Below, piece by piece: positions 1 through 10,865 of a DNA stretch of 64,000 nt. Position 1 is the stretch's first letter. Every line of letters starts with the position of its first letter. A program made the translations under genes and the position numbers. The notes beneath the pieces were generated by a model. The model was given only the letters and a program-made list of their open reading frames with translations. It was not told the DNA's origin and ran no database searches. The stretch covers positions 132,408,001-132,472,000 of the forward strand of contig CM032228.1 of assembly GCA_019009955.1 (NCBI GenBank), written 5' to 3'. This stretch comes from Riptortus pedestris. Its lineage: Eukaryota; Arthropoda; Insecta; Hemiptera; Alydidae.

Positions 1-251
1 CAGAATCAATCTTATTGCAAATTAAATTTACTATAAATATTGTTATATACATTTATTCTCTATCTTGAATATTAACCGAGATATTTGCATTTTTATTAAA
101 TCTGGGCGCCTCACGGACGAGAGTTACTTTCCCGCCAAAAGCTAGTTCGGCCGTTTCCTTGACTGGCTCGGCTCTCGTGAATTTCTCTATTGTAAAACTT
201 CACGTGGGAAATCTGCTTAGTTTACGCTGCCCCTGCGTGACGGACTTTTTT
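1..251 (-). mobile_element. HINE-like element, 5' half, cut by window edge
   Basis: This is the reverse-oriented 5' part of the window's dominant repeat family. It ends (family 5' terminus) with GTGGGAAATCTGCTTAG followed by the CGCAG-type hairpin and GTGACGGAC, then a T run. The inner part contains the shared block reading atattaaccgagatatttgc. The 3' half would lie left of the window. Confidence 0.8.
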
Positions 252-401
252 TTATTTTGTTCTGATTTTAATTCCCCCCTTGTTAACGTTTGTTTATCAA
301 TGATCCGATTTTCCTGAGTATTGTTAAAAGAAAATAGTCCTTTAGTCTAATAACGCATATTTATGTCAGGATGAAATCGTCATTAAATTTAAATATATCG
401 G

Positions 402-960
402 AATTAAATTTAAAAGAACTTTCCGTTTTCTTTGGTTTGGATTAAATGATAACTTTTTCTGTTTTTAATTTCACTATCTTTTATATTATTAGGGTAATTA
501 TTTTCTTTAACAATTAATCTAAGTTTATTTTTTATCTCTACAAAATATTGTGGGGTAATTTCCTTTAAAGCTTTCATCGTTCTATTATCATTCACGTTGA
601 ATGATACGTCTTTTAACTCATTGAAATTGCCTTTTCTTTTATTAATTCCACGTCTAAAAGTCCTATTTTACCATCCACTTCAAATTATTTATTAAACTGG
701 ATATTATTATCTTTACTATTAAATATTCGCTAGTAACGTCAATATTTCTTTGTCTATAGATAAAATTAAATCGTTAACATAATTGACTAAAAGTGGGACA
801 TGCATTTCACTATCTTCTATTAATTTCATTAAAAACTGATTCATAAACATTATGATTATCGCTACAGAAAAAAACAATCTCCATTAGCATTCCGTATACC
901 TGATTGTACATTTTATCGTTAAATTTGCAATATCTGTTCTAAGAACATAATTTAATACCA
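402..960 (-). pseudogene. Penelope-like element reverse transcriptase relic
   Basis: Minus-strand translation gives RT-like pieces broken by stops and frame changes. In order they are a Gly-rich GIRNANG segment (where this family has a G-x-P-M-G motif), MFMNQFLMKL, then YVNDLILSID at 770-781 and downstream. The last corresponds to the RT catalytic YVDD box with the first Asp changed to Asn, so the copy is dead. Downstream, in frame, comes a basic stretch ending KLRLIVKENNYPNNI (410-595), which resembles the region after the RT palm in Penelope-like elements. No GIY-YIG endonuclease is visible before the HINE-like copy at 1-251. The assignment to Penelope rather than another RT class rests on motif spacing by eye. 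Confidence 0.5.
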
Positions 961-1847
961 TTCAAAAATAATTGTTTTTTTTTTTATTTACGTATTATTT
1001 CCCATTTACCTCCAATTATCTCTTATTATTTTTATTACATAGTCGACTGAAATATTTGGATAAATATAGAATATATAATTGACAACGATTTTCATCAAAC
1101 AGGGAAAACAAGATAGAATAACCTGCTTCGGGCATCTGTTTCAATGGCCTCCTGAGAGCAGAAGGTTCTTCTCAACGAGTGAGGGGGGGGGGGAGGGGAA
1201 ACTGGCAGTTCATAACTGTAAGTAAATAGTATGCAATTAAATTTAACAAATATATTATTTTACTAATAAACGTTTAATGTCATAGAATTATCTTTGGGAT
1301 TTTATAAATTAATGTTATTATTTGTAGTAAAGGAATGACCACTGAAGAGTCGGTATTCAGGCCTCGAAACGATGGGAAATTTTGAATAGTGTGGGTGAAA
1401 AAAAGGTTTTTATTAGTGACCCTACAAAATAAATTATGGAGAATATTTGAATATTGGGTCCAGAATAAGAAGAATATAAAAATATGAATGGACCTAATAT
1501 AAACTATTTATAGTTATATTTAATTCTTATATAGAGAGAGACGAAAACGTGTAGGCTGGGTTTTAAATTTAAGAAAGAGACCGTCTTGGAACAATGCCTT
1601 GCCGCAACATTTTTAGTTCGAAAATGCTTATTTAATGAGTTCCCATTTTACGAGTCATTACCTATAATGAACTTTTGATGTACTACAGCCTTGCGAGGTC
1701 GTCACGGTTAAAATCTTTGAACTAAATATGTTTTGAATCTCCTAATTTACTTCCTTTTAGCAGGTTCCGAATATATGGATGAAGAATAAAGCCTTCCCAT
1801 AATGAATGTTTTTATTTATTGCCCGAGGCCTTTCAATTAATTAATTA
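961..1847. other. Unassigned AT-rich stretch
   Basis: No gene is recognised. It holds a G tract near 1183-1192 and a CTGAAGA...GAAA motif at 1342-1369 that resembles a decayed hammerhead-ribozyme core (see findings). Confidence 0.4.
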
Positions 1848-2030
1848 ATTATTTATTAACGTCCACTTTTTGCAACTAAGGCTAATTCTGACATTCCAAG
1901 GCTATCTACAGGTTACCACCCTTTCCAGGTGGGACGAAGGATTTAATTTAATGTATTCCGTCACTAAGTAAATTCTTTTGCTAAGGCGGGAATCAAACTC
2001 GCCACTCTAAGAGGCGAGGCCTTTCAACAT
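1848..2030 (-). repeat. tRNA-derived SINE, full length or nearly so
   Basis: Read on the minus strand it has the tRNA-like B box (GAGTTTGATTCCCGCC-type), a body with 'tttagtgacgg', a conserved GGTGG/ACCTG block, and the family's fixed 3' end AAAAAGTGGACGTTAATAA. The same body and tail recur at 13111, 38576, 42390, 52153, 55900, 56438, 61303 and 61822. Confidence 0.75.
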
Positions 2031-2492
2031 CGTACTATTTTGAAGCGCAAAAACAGCATATGATGCATTAAAAATATATAGTATAAGTTAGTACAGGATT
2101 ACATTTAATAAAAAAAAAAAAATTGATTTACTGGAAGACCGCTATAATAGCCTTACTGAACTACTCCCATCACTTCTCTCATTAATGGAAATCTTTTCAT
2201 TGTTATATTAGCCGAATGGCAGCCATGCCTCTGTCGAAAGTTTATGAAAACAAGCTCTTCCATATTAGCACATAGTCACGGAGGCAGGGTACAACAAGCA
2301 TATGGATCCGTTAATTGGGAAGAAAATTATTAGAGAGGATAAAATCCGTTACTCCATTTTGCAAACCGAAATTCCAGAAGGTGAAACATTGTCTTCTATA
2401 CTTTATATTTCAGCACTGATAGAGAAACTTGAAAGTATTTTAAAGGGGGAAAATTGTTGTTTTTTACTAATCCACAAACAGTTTTAAAATAT
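2031..2492. other. Unassigned stretch with short ORF
   Basis: A 62-codon ORF at 2302-2487 (+) contains IPEGETLSSILYISALIEKL. This loosely resembles the G-x-P-x-G-x-x-L-S segment of reverse transcriptases, so it may be another retroelement scrap. It is too short to assign. Confidence 0.25.
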
Positions 2493-3092
2493 TGTTACGT
2501 TTATTACAAAATCAGTAATAAACGTTGTTCATTAGAGTTCTTTTGGATTACAAAAAATTAAACACACACAAGCTTCAGAGTTTTTATCAGTGCACAATTT
2601 ATTTAACAATGTAGTACACACTTGGTTAATTATTCTAACTGCTACTCACAGTATGCACTGATAGCTTCACTGTTCTTGTTGTTACACAGTCCAATAACTC
2701 ACTCACGATCACTGAACTTCACAAAACACGGCACTGCTCTGATCTTCACAAAGCTAACGGCACTGCACTGTCTTAACCACGGCACTATATTGCTCTATAC
2801 AGAGTCACGGCACAACACTGTTCTTCACATAAAACACTTTACCGCACTGCAACTAAGTCGCACTGATGATCACTTGAAGACAGCTGAGAAGAAACTAACT
2901 AACTCGGGAAAGGATGCGTCCCTATTTCTAGCTTGTCGGAAAACATCTTAGCGGAATTGCCTGGTCTCTTAGATCTGGACTGGTATTGCCGAGGACGGGT
3001 AGGACCATATGGCGCCACCTTTGATCTGCTCCGAACTTCCCAAATACGTGACTATCTCCGTTTAATTTTTCGTGTATTTAATTTTTGCAACA
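2493..3092. mobile_element. Solo LTR of an LTR retrotransposon (about 600 bp)
   Basis: The segment opens with TGTTACGTT and closes with TTTTTGCAACA (TG...CA ends, TGTT/AACA inverted). It is flanked on both sides by ATAT (2489-2492 and 3093-3096), a 4-bp target duplication typical of several Ty3/gypsy clades. The interior has imperfect short repeats of the type 'cacggcactg...cttcacaaa'. Its 3' part is related to fragments at 18127-18350 and 35090-35260, which share 'CCAAATACG-GACT' and 'TATTTAATTTT--G-AACA'. No internal gag or pol sits next to it, hence solo LTR. The 109-codon ORF at 2622-2951 is a by-product of the internal repeats and not a gene. Confidence 0.65.
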
Positions 3093-3694
3093 ATATATTT
3101 CGGACGTAATTCAGGGGTTGATCTGGAGTATACTAAATTAAATGCGAGCTCTGCGATAAGTTCAATATAGGAAAGAAAATTACGGACAAGGTGAAGGGGG
3201 GGATTCTAAGGATGGGAGAATCTATTTTCGAAGACCTTGTTTAAGAGAATCACATGAATGGCCTCCACAATGTTACTTTCTTAAACGCTGAAAATAACAC
3301 AGAAAGAGTGAAAAAGCAAAAAATATATTTATTAAGCTGGAAGGGAAAAACAGCCTGAACCTGTTATACAACGGGAGTGGAGAGTCGCCTTCCTTACTCA
3401 AAGTCAGTTCAGGTCCGAGGTTCATAGAGGTAGCAATCATAATTGCTCCGAGGTATCTTCTATTGTCCGACATCTCTTTTAATTTTTTTTTTCTCTGTCT
3501 CACATTACAGTTTTAAAACATCAAAAGTTATTCAGTCTTTTATTCAATGTAGGTAAACTATGTATTTCTAAATATTGTTTTTAGAAAAAGCTGCATTAAA
3601 ATGTGTATATTAATTTTTATTCAAATTCATGAAAGAAATAGAGTGACTAATATTAATATTTTCTATAATAATTGTGAACGCTTATATTTTGTCG
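3093..3694. other. Unassigned stretch
   Basis: Nothing is recognised. A minus-strand ORF (3273-3503) has no family signature. Confidence 0.4.
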
Positions 3695-3695
3695 T

Positions 3696-3816
3696 TTTAG
3701 CAGATTTCCCTTAAGAGAAATCAGCTATTGAAGTCGTACTCATGACGCGATTTTCGAAAAATTTCTTCAAATGTCCATCGATCCTACCCAGGAGATGACG
3801 AAAATGAGGTCCGTTC

Positions 3817-3878
<62 letters not shown>

Positions 3879-4675
3879 CTATTAACGCTCTAGCGGTCGC
3901 AATTTTTGTTTGATCGTTACGAAACTCGATATTTGACCGTTTTATGTAAAAAGACAGATCAAGTTCGTTAATGGCTGGAATCGGACTAGTGGGAGGAGGG
4001 GTTTAGAGGGGGGATTTTCGAAAATTCGAGATATCTCCGTTATTATGCATCGGATCGAAAAATTGTATATAACCAATCTTTTTGCAAATTAAATTTACTA
4101 TAAATACTGTTATATACGTGTTTTCTCTATCGTGTATATTAACCGAGGTATTTGCATTTTTTAGTTTTCAGAAACCGCCACTTCTACTCATGTTACGTAA
4201 ACAATACTCTGCTACATAATAAATCACATTATTGGAAGTTTAAATACCAAAAATTGTATTCAAGAGACCTTTATTATACGAGATACATGCAAATATGCCC
4301 TGGTGACCCCCCCCCATCTTAAAGTTTTGGACTACTAAAATTTTATTGATTGAGATAACAATTATTCTGACTCATTATAAATTACACTAGTAGATATAGA
4401 AAATAGTTCTCAATAAAATTAATGTGTTATATTCTGATTTATTTCAGTAATTGTTTTTCTTTCCGGTGAGAGGCAGGCCGACCCGTTTGTTTACATTTCT
4501 AACCTAATGCTTCCTTTCGGCAGGTTATTGAAATTGGATGAAACATTTATTTCCGTTTGTATTTATTCACGGTGTTGTGTTAGCAGTATGCGTATTTATC
4601 TATCTATCTATTTATTACTAAACTTCACGTGGGAAATCTGCTTAGTTTACGCAGCCCCTGCGTGACGGACTTTTT
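3696..4675 (-). mobile_element. HINE-like element, complete long copy (about 980 bp)
   Basis: This is a reference copy of the family. Read on the minus strand, the 5' terminus is AAAAAGTCCGTCACGCAGG followed by a hairpin (ACGCAG-GGG-CTGCGT, one mismatch here) and the subterminal repeat AAGCAGATTTCCC. Next come conserved body blocks, including GATCCGATGCATAATAACGG, and a C-rich tract (G-rich on plus, about 3990-4015). A (TA)n array lies at 3822-3874, followed by TTTTGAACGGACCTCATTTTC, TAGGATCGATGGACATTTGA and CTCAATAGCTGATTTC. The 3' end is the palindromic GATTTCTCTTAAGGGAAATC (one change from perfect) and TGCTAA. There is no coding capacity and no obvious target-site duplication. Subterminal inverted repeats, an internal microsatellite and a 3' stem-loop are hallmarks of non-autonomous Helentrons (HINE/DINE-1). 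A MITE-like DNA transposon is the alternative. Confidence 0.75.
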
Positions 4676-6730
4676 AGATCTTGAAATTGGTACGGATGCT
4701 CTGAAAACCCTCGTGGAATAAATAAAATCTTCATTGTGGGATGATATCATTCTTCTTCCCTATATATACCTCATATTTCCTTTAGGAAAAATCTAGAAAT
4801 TCAAACAACTCCTTTACTCGAATACTGCAAATGTATGTTAACCTCTGCTTTATATCCCAGCACCCCTGGATCTCTTCAGCTACTAAAGAATACTATATTT
4901 AGTTTGTACGAAATTTTTAAAGTACGTGTTTGTCAATGTTAGATATTACAAACGAAATGATTGATAGATTATCTATCTAACTATTAGCCCTCTATCTGTC
5001 TCTTGGAGTGCTCAAGGTCAGAGGGCATAATAGGTAAGAGTTCCCTGTGTTTGGAAGAGGAAGATACTAAGGAGTATTTTTTTAACCAATTAATGTTGGT
5101 TATCTCTGGTGGACAGGAACTAATTCAATTTCGCGTTAATTAGTTGTTTAGAAAAAATGCCGACAACGATTACAAAGATCAGGTTTTTTTTTGGCCATCT
5201 TGGCGATAGAAGGTTAAGAATGCAGTACACACTGATCGCATTTATCCTTGAAGTCAGTTAAATCTTTTATTAGTTCATATGCCGCAGTATTTTACTGAAG
5301 ATAGCGGTTCCACAGCTTCATTTTGGAAGCTAGCTAGCTGTATTATAGGCTTGGTGGTGAGCTCCAAGAATGCAGGCGATGAGGTCGAAGATGATGGAAG
5401 CTAGATTCCTGGACTTGCAGGAATTCCGATTGTCCAAGTGGGCTTTTATTTATATATTTAAAAAAAAAAAAAAAAAAAAGTAAAAGTCATTTAATTGTAT
5501 TATTGGCTAATTGTAATGCCAGTTGAAAATATGTACTTGTAAGGGAGAAAATATAAGTTTATGTAATGTAATATATAATGGAAAAGTGTATATACTATTA
5601 TTATATAGGATAAGTAAGTATATTGGCAGTATTAAAAAATTTACAATAATTATTAATTATTGGTCAAATAGAAAGGCAGTTAAAAATATTAAGCCAGTGA
5701 AGAAGTGTAAATAGGTACAACGTAACTCGTGTTCCTAGCACATATCTTTAATTAAATATAAATAAATAAAAATGTATTTATAGATTTAGTTAAGAAATAA
5801 TTGTATAGAAAATTAGTAAATTTAATACAGTTGGATATGACAAGAGCGGTATTTACAATATATTAGTTGATATTATTTAAGATATAGAGTAAAAAAGGGA
5901 CTTGTAAACAGCATTATACTACTATGAAGGGCATAATAACCTAGTTGTTGATTGCCAAATCATATTAATCTAATCTTCGTTTTGGTATCCCCCATAGTCT
6001 GCAAGTGGAAGTAAATTACAGCACAAAGCTATTTTTGGTGTAAATTCATTACGAGCAGTCTGAACGAATATATTGTTCAAGCATAATAGTATTCGTATTG
6101 CCAAGTTTTATGGAATAAGCCATTTCTTAAGCGAACAATCGCATTATTCCAGCTTAGAATAAAAATCTACTTTTTCTTTGGTGGATGCTCATCTTATTAT
6201 TTTAAGTGATGCAATTACTTCATCAAATATTAATATACGGTATTAGGAGGCATTCTACGATGATGACTTAATTCCAGAAATTTCGGTCAGTTTTAAATTC
6301 ATGTCATTAAAATATTAAGAAAACATTTAAAAATAATACTAACACAAAGAAAGGAATTTGTACCTTTTTCTTGAAGGGAAAATAGTCGTAATCTCCTTCA
6401 CAAAAACTGATTTGAACCTCTTCTCATAAGTATCCTACAACAATAATCCTCAGTTAAACTTCAATTCAATATTTTAACTTATTTAGTAACTAATATTATT
6501 CTCCTTTCAGGAACCAAGTATGAAATATTTGTGAATATATCTTCGAATCTAATGATGGGAATGTACATGAATTAACAACCCTACAATAATTTGAGCTACT
6601 CAAGCAAAAAGGTAGACGTGAGAAAGTTCTGATTTAGAGAAACTTAAATGACCAAAAATCTGATGACCACGTGACATCCTTTTACTCCTATTAAATTAAC
6701 TAAACAAAATAACTACTACACTACATTAAA
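4676..6730. other. Unassigned AT-rich stretch with a poly(A)-tailed segment
   Basis: No gene is recognised. A less AT-rich segment at about 5290-5450 runs into an uninterrupted run of about 19 A at 5461-5479. That is compatible with the 3' end of a retroposed sequence, but its body is not identifiable. The ORF at 5523-5714 is low complexity. Confidence 0.35.
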
Positions 6731-7990
6731 ATTTATTTTATGAAAAGTAAGTGAAGTGAGTAGAACGGGGGAGAGTTACTGAAGGCTGAAATCAAGAAAG
6801 TACGAATAACTTGCTTAGTACTCCAGTAAAGAAGAAATGCGTAGAACAACAATTATAGAACATCAATAGTTTAACAAGATTGGTAATGTGACATATTTGG
6901 ATCCGACTAAGAATTTTCAAATACCCCCCCCCATATATACCCCCCGTTATCAGCCATTAACTAATGATCTCTAGTGTTGAATGAAACATTTAAATATCGA
7001 GTATGGTATAGTAGAAATAAATATTTTTGATTCATTACCCCAAAATCTTAATTGATGACATCATCGCACTACGTACTAGCTGTATCTCACAAAGTAAACG
7101 TTCACTGAAAACAATATTTGGTATTTAAGCTTCGAATAAAGTGGTTCATGATATAACAGTTTATTGATGATATGAAAAAAGTTACTCAAGGCAGAAGACT
7201 AAAAAATGCAAATATCTTGGCTAATATTAAAGATAGAGAATAAATGTATGTGTTACTGTAAAACCCCGGAGTGTGGTAAATCCTAAGATTTACCGGTAAA
7301 TCATGGGGTTTACAAGAAGCGTTGGTAAATGTCCGATTTTATCTTTCAAATCGTACTTTAGCCTGTAAATCTTAGGATTTCCCAAGAGGCTCGGTAAAAG
7401 CTAGAATTATCTCAATCAGGATGCGTCTTTCGGACTTTTACCAACAGATTATATATATAACAGTATTTATACGCAAGTAGGTTTAGTAGGTTTTATTCAC
7501 AATAAAGTTGATTCTATAGAATTTTTCGTCCAACGTATAATAACGGAGATATTTCAAACTATCCAAATCCCCCCCTCTCACTGGTTCGAATTCAGCCATT
7601 AACGAACTTGACCTTTAGTTTTGCAAGCAACGCTTAAGGCTCAGACTTGGGGTGCCATAATTGTGACCCCCTGAAGAATCCTTTCAGTCCATATTCAACC
7701 TTGTAACCTTCTCCAGTACTACTTCAGTAACCATAATTTTGGAATTTCCAATGGAATGCCATTCTTTTTATAACACATTGTTGTAGAAAATCTGCTCGAC
7801 GCATTTTTTCTTAACTCAAGTATTAAGCAAGTTATTCATACTTTCTTGTTTTCTACCCGTAGGAACGCCCCACCCCCTTCTACCTGTCGGTGTTTTACAT
7901 ATATATAGAGAATACGTGGTGAGATTAGATCACAAATGTGTTATACCAGGCTTTGGGAAATCACAAGGAGAAAAACTAAATTTCATTCAA
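6731..7990 (+). mobile_element. Decayed HINE-like composite
   Basis: Family blocks occur in order but strongly diverged. They include 'gaagtgagtagaac...tttactgaaggctgaa', 'ggatccgacta', 'tatctcacaaagtaaa', 'acaatatttggtatttaa' and 'aaaatgcaaatatc'. The right part (about 7640-7990) resembles a reverse-oriented 5' region of the 'B' subtype. It is interrupted by a palindrome-rich insertion at 7250-7455. Confidence 0.5.
7250..7455. mobile_element. Palindrome-rich insertion inside a HINE-like copy
   Basis: The host copy should read straight from 'gagaataaatgtat' to 'atataacagtatttat'. About 200 bp unrelated to the family intervene. The insert is built of short inverted motifs such as GTAAATCCTAAGATTTAC and variants (GTAAATC-N-GGTTTAC, GTAAATCTTAGGATTTCC). 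It may be a small foldback or MITE-type element; the exact ends are uncertain. Confidence 0.4.
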
Positions 7991-8361
7991 TTCTCGCGTA
8001 CAACGAGTAACTCAAGCTGAATTCAATTTTTCAGTTGAGAAACTTTCGAATTATGCTCAGGAGTTGGATAAGTAATTTTAAGAAATAAGGTGTGTTTTTT
8101 TATATGAATTGGTAACGATTGAAATTATGAATTATGGGAGAATTAATAGTTAAGAATAAGATGCAGTCAGTTTAAGATTTTGGCTAACAAACTGAACTGG
8201 ACTCCTTTAAATCATAACTATTTTTATGTTACATATATGTGTAACTAAGTGAAAATAACTATTTTTTATTATAATTATTATTATGCTATCTAAATTCCTG
8301 AATATTGATTAGAAAGGATATCTTCTCAAACACAATTTACAGAGCATGTCTGGATACTTAC

Positions 8362-8529
8362 TAAAACCAGTAGTTTATGAGATCTGTGAAGAGGAGCAGG
8401 TTTGTGGGTGCAGTACAAGCCAAGCTGAGGCCACCAGTGGAAAACTAGTCTCAATAATCCCAAACTCACCACCATCAGGATGTAAGTGACATACTTGTAG
8501 AGTGTGCAACTCTCATATCCAAATATTTC
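8362..8529 (-). CDS. P5B-type transport ATPase (ATP13A2/3-like), second coding exon
   Basis: This is a 168-nt exon (56 codons, phase 0 at both ends). It is flanked by a pyrimidine-rich TTTATTTGTTTCAG acceptor and a GTAAGTATCC donor. It encodes EIFGYESCTLYKYVTYI, then a hydrophobic segment (LMVVSLGLLRLVF), then HWWPQLGLYCTHKPAPLH and KLLVL. This is the N-terminal P5-ATPase region of the ATP13A2/ATP13A3 family: the conserved GY, one membrane-associated hydrophobic stretch, a W-x-P after it, and a Cys/Pro-rich strand. Known members are endolysosomal transporters linked to polyamine or cation export; the substrate cannot be read from this piece. It joins in frame to the exon at 22401-22490, giving ...NKGEEDEM-EIFGY, a junction conserved in animal ATP13A3-like proteins. 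The P-type ATPase core (DKTG, TGES and the transport helices) is not in the window and should lie on lower coordinates. The intron upstream is 13,871 bp. Confidence 0.8.
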
Positions 8530-8652
8530 CTGAAACAAATAAAATTCGTTAGGTAAATTATGTAATCGCATTTAAGCTTTGAGTAAATTTGTGATAGATT
8601 AGAAATTACACTAGAGAACCAGATCAGTGAAGAGTATTGATAGACTACAATA

Positions 8653-9115
8653 AAGTTCAGGGGCTGCGTTAACTAAGCAGATCTCCCACATGCGTCACGT
8701 ATTTGCGTTTATCTCAAAACGTAAAAGTTCAATGAGAAGAATATTTGGTATTAGGACTTCAAATAAAGTGCTTCCTAATATAACAGCGTATTGTTAATAT
8801 GGAATGAGTAGGAGAGAGGGGTTTACAGAAGGGCGAAAACTAAAAAATGCAAATATTTCGGTTAATAGTCATGATAGTAAAGAAAACGTACATAACAACA
8901 TTTATAGAACATTAAATTTGGAATTAGATGGATTCCTGAATTTTTAGATCGACGCATAATAACGGAGATATTAAGAATTTTCAAATTCTTCCCTTCTAAA
9001 CCTTTTTCAACTGGCTGGATTTCAGCCATTAACGAAGTCTTTTTTTTTTATACATGAAACGCCTAAATGTCGAGCACGGTAGCCATTAAATCAAAATTAT
9101 AAAAGTTAGAGTAAT

Positions 9116-9179
<64 letters not shown>

Positions 9180-9303
9180 GAATGGGCCTCATTTTTGTTA
9201 TCTACTAAGTAGAATAGATGGACAATTGGAATAGAATTGATGGAAAATCGCGTCACGAGTAAAACCTCAATAGCTGATTTCCTTCAAGAGAAATGTGCTA
9301 AAA
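8653..9303 (+). mobile_element. HINE-like element, complete short copy
   Basis: It runs from CAGGGGCTGCGTTAACTAAG to the decayed 3' palindrome 'gatttccttcaagagaaatgtgct'. The TA-rich array sits at about 9114-9172 in the standard place, just before TTTTGAATGGGCCTCATTT. It lies within the ATPase intron, next to the exon at 8362-8529. Confidence 0.75.
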
Positions 9304-9737
9304 AGGTTTTTGAATGATTCTGGCCATTTTCGTAAAGTTCGTTTGTACTGTCTGGCGTAGATTTAAAAAATAATCGTTTCTAAAACTCTGGATAATAAGG
9401 AACTAAACGATATCAACCGTCAATTGACTTTATTTACATTAATCGATCCGAAGAAAAGTGCTGTTAAAATTTTCTGTGACAGTGTTGTTGATTTCAGATA
9501 GCGATTGACATGCATACTCTTTTACGGACATGGACATGTGCAAAAGATGAAAAAATTTTTATCTGTTTAATTAGAATTAAGTGGTGTTATACTAAATCCG
9601 CAATGGGGAAGCCAAACAGAGAATTAAAGTAAATAAATGTACTAGATAAGATGTACAGGAAAGGATTACAACTATCAGGAACCAAAATGATACCTTATTA
9701 GTATTTACATTTTCTGCTTTCCTAATAATAAAACAAA
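9304..9737. other. Unassigned stretch between two HINE-like copies
   Basis: No gene or repeat is recognised. Confidence 0.4.
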
Positions 9738-10645
9738 GTCCCTCACGCAGGGGCTGAGTAAACTAAGCTGATTTCCCACTTGAAGTTTTAAAATATATAA
9801 ATCTACATACTTTTTTACTTTACACCACCATGGATATTAAGTGAACAAATACAAACGACAATGAGAAACCCTTTAGTCAATTTACACTTTTATAACCTGT
9901 ACAACGGAAAGCATCTGAACTGTAAAAAAAATAATTTAGTCAACCTCTCAGAGCTGAAGGATAGATATATTCTCTACGGTAAAGAAAAACAATTACTGTA
10001 ATATAACTGAATACAGTATATTAATTTTATTGAAAACTATTTACTATATCTAGTTCTACAATTTATAATGAACCAGAATAATTTTTATTTCAATCAGTCT
10101 AATTTTAGTAATCTCAGAACAAAAGACGGGTGGTGTAATCAGAACGTATTTGCATGTATCTCATCTAGAAACAATTTGTTGAACACAATATTTGGTATTT
10201 CAGTTTGAAGAAAGACGGTGGGTGGTTTATCGAAGTCTGAAAATTAAAAATATCAAAAAAACCGTTAATATTTGAAATGGAGAAAGAATGTTTATAACAA
10301 CACTTATTGGTAAATTAATTTGCAATAAGATTGATTATGCACAATTTTTAGATTCGACTTAAAGTAACTGAGATTTTTCAAATTTTGAAAATTTCCCTTA
10401 TAACCCTCCCCCCTCTCACTTGTCCGATTTCTGTCGTTAATGAACTTGATTTACGATTTACATATAACGATTAAATATCGAGTTTGGTAAAGATTAAACC
10501 AAAAGTGCGACCGTATATATATATAAACACACACACACATAAAGAACTGAACTACCACAAACAAAGTTATGCAAGAATTAAATTGGAATGTCTAGCTGAA
10601 AGTGCTTTGGATATACTCTCAAACCCGATGATAGTTAGTGAAAGA

Positions 10646-10729
<84 letters not shown>

Positions 10730-10865
10730 TAACGGACCCCATTTTCGACATCTCCTAGATAATATTGAGGACTTTTCCCAAAACTCGCGTTGAAGAATAA
10801 TTTCGAAAACTGCGCCATGAGTACAACCTCAATAGCTGATTTCCCTTAGGAAAAATCTGCTAAAA
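9738..10865 (+). mobile_element. HINE-like element, long copy with (CT)n-(TA)n array
   Basis: The 5' terminus is AGTCCCTCACGCAGGGGCTG. The 3' end reads CTCAATAGCTGATTTCCCTT...AAATCTGCTAA. The microsatellite at 10648-10724 is compound: about 37 nt of (CT)n passing directly into (TA)n. The next copy starts immediately, making a head-to-tail junction. Confidence 0.75.

Noticed and set aside
3822..3874. CRISPR or satellite array formed by spaced repeats
   Set aside because: The repeats are dispersed transposon copies of variable length and orientation with no regular spacing. The DNA is eukaryotic.
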